From Bacteroidales bacterium (GTDB lineage: Bacteria; Bacteroidota; Bacteroidia; Bacteroidales; GWA2-32-17), in the NCBI GenBank assembly GCA_026416095.1, contig JAOAFV010000021.1:1-64000 (forward strand): 64,000 bases of DNA, written 5' to 3'. Both the position numbers and the translations under genes were made by a program. Of the stretch, positions 35,520-45,573 are shown piece by piece (positions within the stretch are counted from its first letter, which is position 1; each line of letters starts with the position of its first letter). Under the pieces are notes generated by a model. That model worked only from the letters and a program-made list of their open reading frames with translations. It searched no databases and was not told where the DNA came from.

Positions 35520-38500
35520 ATGAAAAGGTTATTTTCTTTTTTTACATTAAATATTGTTTTACTATTTGAGGCAATAAGCCAAACTGTTACAGTTCAAATT
35601 GGTACAGGTACATTAACTAATAGTACAACAACTTACCCTGCACCATATGGCACATGGTACAAAAACTCCAGACATCAAATATTATTACTTGCTTCGGAAT
35701 TACAAGGAGCAGGTTTAACAGCAGGAAATATAACAGCAATAGCTTTTAATGTTGCTTCTGTTAACAACTGTTCAGCTATGCCAAACTATACAATTAAAAT
35801 GAAACATACTTCAGCTACTTCTGTTACTTCTACATTCGATAATTCTGGATTTACAACTGTTTATACATCACCATCTTTTATGCCAACAACAGGTTGGAAT
35901 ACTCATACATTTAATACTCCTTTTACTTGGAATGGTACTTCAAACATATTAATCGACATTTGTTTTAGTATGGTATCTAATTACACGCAAAATGCTTCTA
36001 CATATTATACATCAACTCCTACTTCAATGACTGTTTATTATGCGAGCGATACTTATACTGCATGTGGAACTACCAGTTCAGGAATACCATTAAATTCCAG
36101 ACCAAATATTCGAATAACAGGACAAGCTGCAAGCTGTACGCCTCCTTCTAATATAAATATCACTCAACTAACCTCAAGTTCTATAACCTTTAACTGGTCG
36201 TCAAATGCACCTCAGTTTCAAATAGAATACGGTCCTCAAGGTTTTACACAAGGTAATGGAACTCTAATTAACAATGTAACAGATTCTACATATACTATTA
36301 CAGGATTAAACCCGACTACCACTTACGATATATACATAAGGTCGATTTGTAACGCTGGCGATACAAGCTCATGGGCATTAATTACAATTACTACTCAATG
36401 TTTAGAAATCTCTACTTTCCCGTGGTTAGAAAACTTCAATGGTGGTACTTTTCCTCCAAGTTGCTGGTCAAGAGCCAGAGGCCAACTAACACAAAATGTT
36501 ACATTTACATCAAACACATCATATTGGACAACAAAATATTTTGCAAATCAAGGAAACGATATTTCTGCAAGAGTTAATAACTATGGCACTGGACGTTATG
36601 AGTGGCTAATTACACCACCTATTAATTTAGGCGATGGTTCTACTAATTACAAACTAGAATTTGATCTTGCACTTACAGAATATAATGATCCTTTACCCCC
36701 ACAACCTGCAGCTGACGATAAGTTTGCAGTAGTTATTTCAACCGATAATGGCTTAACATGGTCATCACTTAATACCTTGCGACAATGGGATAATCAAGGT
36801 TCACAGTTTGTTTACAATAATATTTCATATACAGGCGAGCATGTCATTATACCACTAACTGGTTATACAGGAATTGTTAAAATTGGTTTTTACGCTGAAT
36901 CTACTCAATCTAATGGAGATAATGATCTTTTTGTAGATAATGTAAAAATAAGCTTATTAACTAATTGTCCTGAACCGATTGGTTTAAGTGCCTCAAATAT
37001 TACAGGAACATCAGCATTATTAAGCTGGTTACCAACAGGTAACGAAACTAGTTGGAATATAGAATATGGACCTCAAGGGTTCACACAAGGAACAGGGACA
37101 ATAATAAATAATGTTACTAATCCTTATTTACTTCAAGGCTTACAACCTAATACATATTACACTTTTTATGTGCAAGCAAATTGCGGAAATGAAACAAGCC
37201 CTTGGTCGTCACCAAAAAATTTCATGACAGCACAAATTCCAGCAACGCTACCTTTTTGTACAGACTTTGAATCAGGAGCAAACGATTGGACTATTGTAAA
37301 TGGTAATCAAACCAATAAGTGGTACATAGGGAATGCTACAGCATATAATAGTCAAAAAAGTATATATATTTCAAACACAAATGGAGCTACAAATGAGTAT
37401 TCTACAACTAGCAGTAGTGTTGTACATTTTTATCGCGATGTAACTTTCCCTTCAACAACATATCCACTATATCTTGATTTCAACTGGAAAGCATACGGCG
37501 AAAGCTCTTACGATTATTTAAGAGTTTATATTTTTAACACCACAGAAGTGCCTATTGCTGGAACACTTCCTTCATCAGGATCAATTGGCAGTAATTTTAA
37601 TCTACAAAGTAATTGGCAATCTGCTTCATTATTATTACCTGACTCTCTAAAAGGAAAAACTAAACGTATTGTATTTACATGGCGTAACGATGGCTCAATT
37701 GGAACTCAACCTCCAGCAGCTGTTGATAATATATGTTTTTATGCTTTAACATGTCCAAAACCTACAAATTTAAATGCCCAAAATATAACATCAACCACAG
37801 CTACAATAAGTTGGCAACCTGGAGGAACAGAAACAACATGGCAAATAGCATATGGTGTCAGTGGTTTTTCTCTTAACAATGCTACTTATATTATCACAAA
37901 TAACAATAATTATAATTTAACTGGATTAACTCCTGCAACAAATTATGCGTTTTATGTAAGAGCAATTTGTGGTCAGGGTGATACAAGTATATGGTCTGGG
38001 CCATTTTCATTCTGGACAGAATGTGCTTCGTTAAATGCTACTTATTCACAAAACTTCGACGCTGTGTCGGTACCCTCACTCCCAAAGTGCTGGAATAAAA
38101 AAGTAGTAGCTTCTTCTGGCTCTCCAGAAGTAAAAACAGTTAATTCAACATATTACTCATCGCCAAATTGTGTTCAATTATTTAATTCAACAGCTTCTGG
38201 ACCATCAACTTATATTATGCTAATATCACCTGAATTTGCCGATTTAACATCGCATTCAACTCAAATTACCTTTAAAGCTAAATTTAGCGGTAGTGGAACT
38301 CCTGTATTGTACATTGGAACAATGACCGATACAACTAATCCTGCAACTTATACCAACTATCAAACAATTTCTAATTTAACAAACGAATGGTTAGATTTTA
38401 CAGTTTCTTTTGCAAACTACAATGGAACAGGACGATTTATCGTTTTTAAACATGGAACCTATGGTAATAACCAATACATTTATCTCGACAATTTTATTTA

Positions 38501-41500
38501 TGAACCTATACCTTCGTGCCCCAAACCTACTCAATTTACTTTAACAAACATAACCCCCACCTCGGTAACACTAACATGGATTCCAGGTGGAAACGAAACT
38601 TCTTGGAATATTGAATACGGACCAACCGGCTTTACTCCAGGAACTGGTACTATCATAAATAACATTAATACGAATACTTATACACTTACTGGGCTAGTGC
38701 CAACTCTAACTTACGACGTTTATGTTTCAGCCCAATGTAATCCGAATAATTCAAGCACTTGGACTGGACCAATAACATTTACAACTCCTCAGCAACCAGC
38801 AACTTTACCATTCACCTGGAATTTCGAACAAGGTTTTGAAGGGTGGACAGTTGTTAATGGCAATCAAACAAATAAATGGTGTGTTGGAACAGCCACTTTC
38901 TTTTCTCCAGACAGTGCTGCTTATATTTCAAATAATAACGGTATCTCTAATCAATATAATGTATCATCGGCAAGTGTGGTCCATTTATATAAAGATATTC
39001 AATTCAACGATGCTTTAGAATTTGCTATTATTTTCAATTGGAAAGGACAAGGTGAAAGCACCTACGATTACATGAGAGTATTTTTGCAAGATCAATCTTT
39101 TATTCCACAAGAAGGTGTATTACCTTCTACTGGCCAAATTGGAAAGCAATATTATAATTTAAGTAACACATGGAAAACCGATACAATATTTTTAACTTCA
39201 AATGTTACAAACACAATAAAACGTCTTATTTTCACTTGGAGAAATGATGGATCTATAGGTACACAACCCCCTATTGCAATAGACGATATTAATATAATTC
39301 CTATATATTGTGCACGACCCCAAGATTTAGGAGTTGCTTCTGTTACACCTACATCGGCAGAAGTATATTGGAATCCAGTTGGCCCTGAATCTCAATGGCA
39401 AGTACAATATGGCTTGCAAGGTTTCCAATTAGGAAGTGGTACAACATTTACTACTAATGAATACCCCGTACTAATTACAGGATTACAAGGAGGCTATAAC
39501 TACAGTTTTTATGTGAGGGCTATTTGTGGGCCAGGCGATACAAGCTTTTGGGCAGGGCCTTTTACCTTTTCTGTTCCTTGCAGCCCCTTTACTGCAACTT
39601 ATTCAGAAAATTTCGATAATGTTACTGCACCCAACTTACCATTATGCTGGACTAAAATTGTTGTGGCTACTTCAACATACGCAACAGTGCAAACTTCTAC
39701 TTCTTCTCCTTATTCATCTCCTAATTGCATTTATCTTTATAATTCAAGCTCAAGTGGTTCAAATACAAATATATTATTAATAACACCTCCTTTCAGCGAT
39801 ATACAAACCAATACAACCAGAATTAGATTCAAATACAAAGGCACTGCTGGTGAAAAATTAATAATAGGAACCATGTCTAACAATCAAGATTATTCAACTT
39901 TTGTACCTTTCGATACAATAACAATGACTTCTTCAACAACATGGAATAGCTATTTGTACAACTTTATCAACAATAATTACAATCAATATATTGCTTTCAA
40001 ACATGGTGCAACAATAACATATTCTTCAATTTATATCGACGATTTCATTTATGAAAATTTACCTCCTATTGACTTAAAAATTTTATCTATTACTAAACCC
40101 TCTACTTATTGTGGTTTGACGTCAAACGAAAGAATTGGCATATTAATACAAAATGTCGGCACCAGTATTGTCACCAATTTTAATGCATATTATAAAATTA
40201 ACAATCAACAAGTAATTGTAGAAACAGTTAATTATACTTTAAGCCCCGGCAGTACATATGAATATGAGTTCTTAACTCAAGCAGATTTGAGTCAATATAC
40301 AACATATAATATTAAAGCATATATATATACTAACAATGACGTCGATCAAACGAACGATACAATAATAAAAATAATAAATAATTCACCTCTAATTAATACA
40401 TTTCCTTACGTCGACAATTTTGAAACTAATATAGGTTGGGTTTCAGGAGGCATAAATTCTACTTGGCAATGGGGAACCCCCGCCGGTACATATATTAACT
40501 CTGCAGCATCTGGTACCAAATGTTGGGTAACTAACTTAACTGGGTACTACAATAACAACGAAAATAGCTACGTAAAAGGACCTTGTTTCGATTTCAGTGC
40601 TCTTACTAATCCTCATGTAACATTAAAATATAACGTACATGCCGAAAATAGCTGGGATGGCGCTGCATTACAATATTCAATCGATGGCGGTAATACTTGG
40701 CAACATGTTGGAGCTTACTTAGATCCTAATAATTGGTACAACGATAATACAATAAGCGGCCTTCAGTTTAGTGGCTCCCAGCACGGATGGACAGGTAATT
40801 CTAATGGCTGGAAAACTGCTTTACATTCATTATCTAATTTAGCAGGTAATTCATCAGTGCAATTCAGAATAGTCTTCGGCAGCGATGGTATAATAAATTC
40901 TTACGAAGGCTTTGCTTTCGACGATTTCATTATTTTTGAACCCTACGATTTATCTATCGTATATCCACAAGATAGTTCTACATCATATGCTTGCGGACTA
41001 ACCAACCAAGAACAATTATTTATATGGGTAAAAAATATCGGTGGCTCACCAATACCTGCTGGCGAAAAAATTTATGCTTGGTATAAACTAAACAATAATT
41101 CGCCAATAAAAGATTCTTTGGTCTTAAGTAACACTTTAAATGCCAACGATTCAGTTAAAATAATATTTAGTCAAACTGCTAATTTATCGGCATTAACAAC
41201 TTACACTATTTTGTATTGGATAAAATTCGCAGGTGATTTTGAACCATCAAACGATACTATAATAACTACTATTCAACATATTCAATTAACTGTCAATATA
41301 CAAGGTGGCGATACTGTATATACAAGTTCTATATTCCTACCATACACTCTTACTCTTGAATATAGTCCATATCCTTATCAATCTTATTTTTGGAGTAATT
41401 CAACAGGAACCCTTACTGGTACTTTACCATATTTTAATGCACCCCAATATGGTTGGTATTATGTTACTGTTACGTACGACGATTGCTCAGCTTCCGACTC

Positions 41501-41786
41501 TATTTTTGTAACATATCCTCTTTCTGTGTCTTTCTCTAATAATAACTTTATATCTGTTGTTCCATCAAAATTTAACGACTTTATATATATAACTTCAACC
41601 GACAAAATCGACAACGACATCTACATGTATTTAAGCTCTATTGAAGGTAAAGTTTTAATTAAACACCATTACCACAAAGGTTATATTATAAATCATAAAA
41701 TAAATACTGAAAGTCTAAAGCCAGGCATTTATATATTAACTCTTAATTCCATTAATAATACTTATAAATTTAAGCTAGTTAAATAA
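35520..41786 (+). CDS. Giant secreted multidomain protein with FN3 and jelly-roll modules, T9SS type A
   Basis: A 2088-residue protein. The signal peptide is MKRLFSFFTLNIVLLFEAISQ, followed by an N-terminal domain to ~200. At least five fibronectin-III domains begin near residues 204, 484, 745, 1001 and 1264 (NITGTSALLSWLPTG, GLQPNTYYTFYVQANC). They alternate with MAM/cleaved-adhesin-like jelly rolls (WTIVNGNQTNKWYIGN, ATYSQNFDAVSVPSLPKCW). CARDB-like and PKD-like parts follow. The last ~80 residues (VPSKFNDFIYI, LKPGIYILTL) form a T9SS type A sorting domain. The protein should be exported through the outer membrane and act in adhesion or polymer binding. A ~517-residue block is tandemly duplicated. 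No protease or hydrolase active site was seen. Confidence 0.9.
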   Translation: MKRLFSFFTLNIVLLFEAISQTVTVQIGTGTLTNSTTTYPAPYGTWYKNSRHQILLLASELQGAGLTAGNITAIAFNVASVNNCSAMPNYTIKMKHTSATSVTSTFDNSGFTTVYTSPSFMPTTGWNTHTFNTPFTWNGTSNILIDICFSMVSNYTQNASTYYTSTPTSMTVYYASDTYTACGTTSSGIPLNSRPNIRITGQAASCTPPSNINITQLTSSSITFNWSSNAPQFQIEYGPQGFTQGNGTLINNVTDSTYTITGLNPTTTYDIYIRSICNAGDTSSWALITITTQCLEISTFPWLENFNGGTFPPSCWSRARGQLTQNVTFTSNTSYWTTKYFANQGNDISARVNNYGTGRYEWLITPPINLGDGSTNYKLEFDLALTEYNDPLPPQPAADDKFAVVISTDNGLTWSSLNTLRQWDNQGSQFVYNNISYTGEHVIIPLTGYTGIVKIGFYAESTQSNGDNDLFVDNVKISLLTNCPEPIGLSASNITGTSALLSWLPTGNETSWNIEYGPQGFTQGTGTIINNVTNPYLLQGLQPNTYYTFYVQANCGNETSPWSSPKNFMTAQIPATLPFCTDFESGANDWTIVNGNQTNKWYIGNATAYNSQKSIYISNTNGATNEYSTTSSSVVHFYRDVTFPSTTYPLYLDFNWKAYGESSYDYLRVYIFNTTEVPIAGTLPSSGSIGSNFNLQSNWQSASLLLPDSLKGKTKRIVFTWRNDGSIGTQPPAAVDNICFYALTCPKPTNLNAQNITSTTATISWQPGGTETTWQIAYGVSGFSLNNATYIITNNNNYNLTGLTPATNYAFYVRAICGQGDTSIWSGPFSFWTECASLNATYSQNFDAVSVPSLPKCWNKKVVASSGSPEVKTVNSTYYSSPNCVQLFNSTASGPSTYIMLISPEFADLTSHSTQITFKAKFSGSGTPVLYIGTMTDTTNPATYTNYQTISNLTNEWLDFTVSFANYNGTGRFIVFKHGTYGNNQYIYLDNFIYEPIPSCPKPTQFTLTNITPTSVTLTWIPGGNETSWNIEYGPTGFTPGTGTIINNINTNTYTLTGLVPTLTYDVYVSAQCNPNNSSTWTGPITFTTPQQPATLPFTWNFEQGFEGWTVVNGNQTNKWCVGTATFFSPDSAAYISNNNGISNQYNVSSASVVHLYKDIQFNDALEFAIIFNWKGQGESTYDYMRVFLQDQSFIPQEGVLPSTGQIGKQYYNLSNTWKTDTIFLTSNVTNTIKRLIFTWRNDGSIGTQPPIAIDDINIIPIYCARPQDLGVASVTPTSAEVYWNPVGPESQWQVQYGLQGFQLGSGTTFTTNEYPVLITGLQGGYNYSFYVRAICGPGDTSFWAGPFTFSVPCSPFTATYSENFDNVTAPNLPLCWTKIVVATSTYATVQTSTSSPYSSPNCIYLYNSSSSGSNTNILLITPPFSDIQTNTTRIRFKYKGTAGEKLIIGTMSNNQDYSTFVPFDTITMTSSTTWNSYLYNFINNNYNQYIAFKHGATITYSSIYIDDFIYENLPPIDLKILSITKPSTYCGLTSNERIGILIQNVGTSIVTNFNAYYKINNQQVIVETVNYTLSPGSTYEYEFLTQADLSQYTTYNIKAYIYTNNDVDQTNDTIIKIINNSPLINTFPYVDNFETNIGWVSGGINSTWQWGTPAGTYINSAASGTKCWVTNLTGYYNNNENSYVKGPCFDFSALTNPHVTLKYNVHAENSWDGAALQYSIDGGNTWQHVGAYLDPNNWYNDNTISGLQFSGSQHGWTGNSNGWKTALHSLSNLAGNSSVQFRIVFGSDGIINSYEGFAFDDFIIFEPYDLSIVYPQDSSTSYACGLTNQEQLFIWVKNIGGSPIPAGEKIYAWYKLNNNSPIKDSLVLSNTLNANDSVKIIFSQTANLSALTTYTILYWIKFAGDFEPSNDTIITTIQHIQLTVNIQGGDTVYTSSIFLPYTLTLEYSPYPYQSYFWSNSTGTLTGTLPYFNAPQYGWYYVTVTYDDCSASDSIFVTYPLSVSFSNNNFISVVPSKFNDFIYITSTDKIDNDIYMYLSSIEGKVLIKHHYHKGYIINHKINTESLKPGIYILTLNSINNTYKFKLVK
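36966..38516 (+). repeat. First copy of a 1551-bp tandem duplication
   Basis: This unit encodes FN3, jelly roll A (ATLPFCTDFESGANDWTIVNG), FN3 and jelly roll B (ATYSQNFDAVSVPSLPKCW). It is repeated immediately downstream with the same order and spacing, 517 residues later, starting from the equivalent Cys-Pro. Boundaries are accurate to a few codons. Confidence 0.8.
38517..40067 (+). repeat. Second copy of the 1551-bp tandem duplication
   Basis: Contains FN3, jelly roll A' (ATLPFTWNFEQGFEGWTVVNG), FN3 and jelly roll B' (ATYSENFDNVTAPNLPLCW). Protein identity to the first copy is moderate and the DNA has diverged, so the duplication is old. Confidence 0.8.
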
Positions 41787-41816
41787 AGATTTTCTTTTTA
41801 AAAATTAAATACAAAA

Positions 41817-42188
41817 ATGATACCTATAAATCAGTATAGTAATAAAGTAAAAGTGTTTGACATAGCATATATTAATGTTATGTCTGTTTTAAACCTTAAG
41901 AAAGAAAAAGATTCAGAAGAAAATTACGAAGAATTTGAAGATGATGAATATGCTGAAGAAAATTATGAAGATTTTGAGAAAGTAGACGACGATTTTTATG
42001 ATGAAGAAAATTACGATTTAAATGAAACTTATTCTTATGATGACGATTTTGAAGAGTTAGGAAACGAATATGAATCTTATCAAGAAAATATTGAATATTA
42101 TGACGACGAATTAGAAAATTATTTTAGTGAAGAAGATTATGAAGATAGCGATAATATTTCAGATTTCGAAGATACCGAAGAAAAATGA
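41817..42188 (+). CDS. Small very acidic protein of unknown function
   Basis: A 123-residue protein that is mostly Glu, Asp and Tyr after residue ~30 (YEEFEDDEYAEENYEDFEKVDDD and similar), giving a very low predicted pI. There is no signal peptide and no domain, and it is probably disordered. The ATG at 41817 lies 30 bases after the giant-protein gene; an internal ATG at 41880 (MSVLNLKKEKD) is an alternative start. Acidic low-complexity frames can arise by chance in A/G-rich DNA. Here, however, the frame is uninterrupted with consistent Asp/Glu codon choice, so I think it is real. Confidence 0.55.
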   Translation: MIPINQYSNKVKVFDIAYINVMSVLNLKKEKDSEENYEEFEDDEYAEENYEDFEKVDDDFYDEENYDLNETYSYDDDFEELGNEYESYQENIEYYDDELENYFSEEDYEDSDNISDFEDTEEK

Positions 42189-42219
42189 ATCATTTAATGA
42201 ACGAAATTTTTTTCTCACG

Positions 42220-42238
42220 TTTTTTTAATGTAACTTTG
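42220..42238 (+). promoter_or_regulatory. Promoter of the tRNA-Met-gltX-hemW unit
   Basis: The block TTTTTTTAATGTAACTTTG has the -7 element TAACTTTG at 42231-42238, 11 bases before the first base of the tRNA. It is identical to the block before the giant protein gene at 35485-35503. Confidence 0.65.
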
Positions 42239-42249
42239 CAACATCATTT

Positions 42250-42323
42250 GGCGAGATAGCTCAGGTGGTTAGAGCGCGTGATTCATAATCACGAGGTCGA
42301 GGGTTCGATTCCCTCTCTCGCTA
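42250..42323 (+). tRNA. tRNA-Met (anticodon CAT)
   Basis: The cloverleaf folds completely. The acceptor arm is GGCGAGA/TCTCGCT (with a G-T wobble at the end). The D arm is GCTC...GAGC, the anticodon stem CGTGA/TCACG carries loop TTCATAA (anticodon CAT), and the T arm is GAGGG TTCGATT CCCTC. The first pair and anticodon stem are not of the initiator type, so this is elongator Met; an Ile2 (lysidine) tRNA cannot be excluded from sequence alone. The 3' CCA is not encoded. A T-rich run follows. Confidence 0.9.
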
Positions 42324-42354
42324 TTTTTTTATTTATCCAATATCAGTACATAAT

Positions 42355-43878
42355 ATGAAGAACGTAAGAGTACGTTTTGCACCAAGTCCCACAGGTCCTT
42401 TACATATAGGAGGAGTTAGAACAGCTTTATACAATTATCTTTTCGCTAAGAAGCATAACGGAACATTTATACTACGAATTGAAGATACCGACCAGGAAAG
42501 ATTCGTAAAAGGTGCCGAAGAATATATAATTAATTCGCTTACATGGGCTGGTATTGTATTCGACGAAGGCGTACACGTTGGTGGACCATATGCCCCTTAC
42601 CGACAGTCAGAAAGAAAAGCAATTTATAAACAATTTGCTTTAGATCTAATTAAAAAAGGGCATGCATACTATGCTTTCGATACTATTGAAGATTTAAAAC
42701 AAATACATGAACATTACGCAAATCATGGTAAATCATTTCAATATGACTCAACAACTAGAGACTCAATGAAAAACAGTCTTACTCTTGGCGAAGAAAAAAC
42801 TAAGGAATTATTAAGTAAAAACATTCCATTTGTAATTAGATTTAAAGTTCCTGAAAATAGAAATTTAAAATTATACGACCTGATAAGGGGAACAATTGAA
42901 ATAAACACTAATGTATTAGACGATAAAGTATTATTAAAATCGGATGGAATGCCAACTTATCACTTAGCAAATGTTGTTGATGATTATCTGATGAAAATAA
43001 CTCACGTAATAAGAGGAGAAGAATGGTTACCTTCCTATCCCCTTCACTTTTTATTATACGAAGCATTTGGTTGGCTTGACGTTATGCCACAATTTGCTCA
43101 TTTACCACTTATCTTAAAACCAGAAGGACATGGTAAACTTAGTAAACGCGACGGAGATAAACATGGCTTCCCTGTTTATCCATGTCAATGGGAAAATGAA
43201 AAAGGTGAAAAAATAATTGGATTCAAAGAATGGGGTTTTTTACCCGAAGCATTTATTAATATGATAGCACTAATTGGGTGGAATCCCGGTAATAACAAAG
43301 AAATTATGTCATTAGAAGAAATGATAGAAGAATTTTCACTGGATAAAATTAACAAAGCAGGTGGACGTTTCGACCCCGAAAAAGCAAAATGGTTTAATCA
43401 CCAATACATTCAAAAAACCGATAACACAACTTTACTGAAATTAATAAAAAATTACAATACCCATTATAATGTTGATGATCACACCCTGCTAAAAATAATT
43501 GAACTAACAAAAAATAGAATTAACATTTTAAGCGAATTTTTTATAATTAATAAATATTTTTTCGAACCACCTACAAGCTATAACACTGACTTAATTCAAA
43601 AAAAAATAAAATCACACGTATTTAACCATTTATTAGAGATCATCAAATGTTTTAATAACATAAAATGGGAAAAATTATTGATTGAAGAAGCAATTAAAAA
43701 TTATTGTCAATTACAGGGTGTAAGATTAGGTGATTTAATGACTTCTCTGAGAATAGCAATTGTAGGCGACGCAAGTGGTCCACATTTGACAGACATAATG
43801 GAAATAATTGGAAAAACTGAAACAATAAGTCGTATTCAAAATTTCTTCGAGTTCGCTAAAACCAATTTACTTAATTAA
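42355..43878 (+). CDS. gltX: Glutamyl-tRNA synthetase
   Basis: A 507-residue class I aminoacyl-tRNA synthetase. The HIGH motif lies in RFAPSPTGPLHIGGVRTALYN and the KMSKS equivalent in GKLSKRDGDK. DGMPTYHLANVVDDYLMKITHVIRGEEWL is characteristic of GluRS. It charges tRNA-Glu. It lies 31 bases after the tRNA-Met gene and directly precedes hemW, so the three are likely one transcript. Confidence 0.97.
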   Translation: MKNVRVRFAPSPTGPLHIGGVRTALYNYLFAKKHNGTFILRIEDTDQERFVKGAEEYIINSLTWAGIVFDEGVHVGGPYAPYRQSERKAIYKQFALDLIKKGHAYYAFDTIEDLKQIHEHYANHGKSFQYDSTTRDSMKNSLTLGEEKTKELLSKNIPFVIRFKVPENRNLKLYDLIRGTIEINTNVLDDKVLLKSDGMPTYHLANVVDDYLMKITHVIRGEEWLPSYPLHFLLYEAFGWLDVMPQFAHLPLILKPEGHGKLSKRDGDKHGFPVYPCQWENEKGEKIIGFKEWGFLPEAFINMIALIGWNPGNNKEIMSLEEMIEEFSLDKINKAGGRFDPEKAKWFNHQYIQKTDNTTLLKLIKNYNTHYNVDDHTLLKIIELTKNRINILSEFFIINKYFFEPPTSYNTDLIQKKIKSHVFNHLLEIIKCFNNIKWEKLLIEEAIKNYCQLQGVRLGDLMTSLRIAIVGDASGPHLTDIMEIIGKTETISRIQNFFEFAKTNLLN

Positions 43879-44997
43879 GTGCTATCTGTTTACATACATA
43901 TTCCATTTTGTAAAACTAAATGCAGTTACTGTAATTTTTACTCAATCACAAGCATCGAAAATGTCCATAATCTGATAGAATGTGAAATTAAAGAATTAAT
44001 AAATTTTTCAAATAATTTACCTAATTATAAAGTTCAAACAATTTACGTTGGTGGTGGTACTCCAAGTGTTTTAAATGCCAAATACATTGAAAAAATTATT
44101 GTAGAAATTTTTAAATTATTCAAAGTATCAAAGAACCCTGAAATTTCTATTGAAGTTAATCCCGACGATGTTACATACAATGTACTTAAAGACATACGAA
44201 ATATAGGATTTAATCGCATAAGTATTGGTGTTCAATCGCTTGATAATAAAATATTAAAATTTTTAAACAGAAGACATACTAAAAAACAAGTATACATTGC
44301 TATTGATAATTCTGTTAAGGTGGGTTTTAAAAACATAAGCGCCGATCTTATATATGGTATACCAGGATTATCAAACGAAGCATGGGAAAAAACTTTAAGC
44401 GAAATTTTAACATTACCTATTACTCATATCTCAGCTTACCATTTATCGTACGAAAAAGGAACTAAATTATATAGTTTACTAAAAAATAATATAATAAAAG
44501 AATTATCTGAGGAAGACAGCTTAACACAATACACTACTCTTTGTCAGATACTTAAATCCAATAATTTTATTCATTACGAAGTTTCAAATTTTGCTAAAAA
44601 AGGTTTCATTTCAATCCACAATAGTAACTATTGGAATGGAACATTCTATATTGGTATTGGCCCTTCTGCACATTCATACTTACCTAATTACCGCCTTTGG
44701 AACCCATCGAATATTAAATGCTATATTGACTCTTGGAAAGTTAATAAACCTTGTTATAACTACGAGAAAATATCAAAACGTAAACTATTTAATGAATATT
44801 TAATGACAAGATTAAGAACTAATAAAGGAATAAAAATCAATGATTTAAAAAAGATCGATAACAAATTATTCAATTTATGGTATAAAAATAATTTTTCAAA
44901 AAATTTGTCTTTTTTCGAAAAATACAAGAATGCATACCGAATAAGCGAAGAAAAATGGTTGTTACTAGATTATCTTTTAAAAAAAATATTTATTTAA
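43879..44997 (+). CDS. hemW: Radical SAM heme chaperone HemW
   Basis: A 372-residue protein. The radical SAM motif CxxxCxxC is at Cys11, Cys15 and Cys18 (FCKTKCSYCNFYS), with YVGGGTPSVL, SIEVNPDD, RISIGVQSLD and YHLSYEKGTKLY as in HemW/HemN-like proteins. HemW binds heme and SAM and delivers heme to respiratory proteins; it is not the coproporphyrinogen dehydrogenase HemN. Translation starts at a GTG placed immediately after the gltX TAA. Confidence 0.92.
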   Translation: MLSVYIHIPFCKTKCSYCNFYSITSIENVHNLIECEIKELINFSNNLPNYKVQTIYVGGGTPSVLNAKYIEKIIVEIFKLFKVSKNPEISIEVNPDDVTYNVLKDIRNIGFNRISIGVQSLDNKILKFLNRRHTKKQVYIAIDNSVKVGFKNISADLIYGIPGLSNEAWEKTLSEILTLPITHISAYHLSYEKGTKLYSLLKNNIIKELSEEDSLTQYTTLCQILKSNNFIHYEVSNFAKKGFISIHNSNYWNGTFYIGIGPSAHSYLPNYRLWNPSNIKCYIDSWKVNKPCYNYEKISKRKLFNEYLMTRLRTNKGIKINDLKKIDNKLFNLWYKNNFSKNLSFFEKYKNAYRISEEKWLLLDYLLKKIFI

Positions 44998-45573
44998 TCT
45001 CTATCTTTAATAATATTAAAAATCACTCGACCTATATTTTATCTTTCAAATTTTTTCTTAATTAGCACAATTGAAAACTTCGTCTTTTCTACTATGAAGA
45101 CTTTGCTAAGATTACCAAAAAAATAATTTTTTCAAGTAAATATATTTAAAAAATTTTAAATTTCTACATTAAAATTTAATTAAGTCTTTCAAATTTTTTA
45201 ACTTTTATTGTTATAAATAACAAAATAGCCACTTACCCTTAAATTTCATTTTATTTTTAATTAATTTGGTGACATCCTAAATGTTATTCTCCAATTACAA
45301 TAATCACTAACTATTACAATTTTGTTTATTTTCGATTAATAGTTACTCCTAAGCAACGCTACTTACAATTTTTTTATAACAAAGCAATTCTAAAAACAAA
45401 TCTATGTGTTTAGTTTATTGTGCAACAGCATCTTATAGTGTAAGATTATCTCAAAACACAAAACATATAAACATACGCAAAAAGAAAAACAAAACTTTTA
45501 AAATTTTTTGAAAAAATAATTATTAACTTTATAGACTTAAAATCCCTATATTCAGTAGTTTAGAAACTACAGT
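44998..45573. other. Intergenic stretch without a supported gene
   Basis: Very AT-rich DNA between the convergent hemW and the second giant gene. I see no RNA gene or promoter match. One 35-codon frame (45404-45511, MCLVYCATASYS...) is open, but nothing supports it. A short inverted repeat GTAGTTTAGAAACTAC (45555-45570) sits just beyond the stop of the minus-strand giant gene and could mark its 3' end, although no T-run follows on that strand. Confidence 0.5.
45555..45570 (-). terminator. Weak hairpin at the 3' end of the giant CHU_C gene
   Basis: GTAGTTT and AAACTAC pair with a two-base centre (in practice a 6-bp stem and 4-base loop), a few bases after the stop codon. There is no U-tract, so termination is uncertain. 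Confidence 0.25.

Noticed and set aside
45404-45511. 35-codon plus-strand frame (MCLVYCATASYS...)
   Set aside because: Too short, with no promoter or homology evidence, in a long AT-rich gap.
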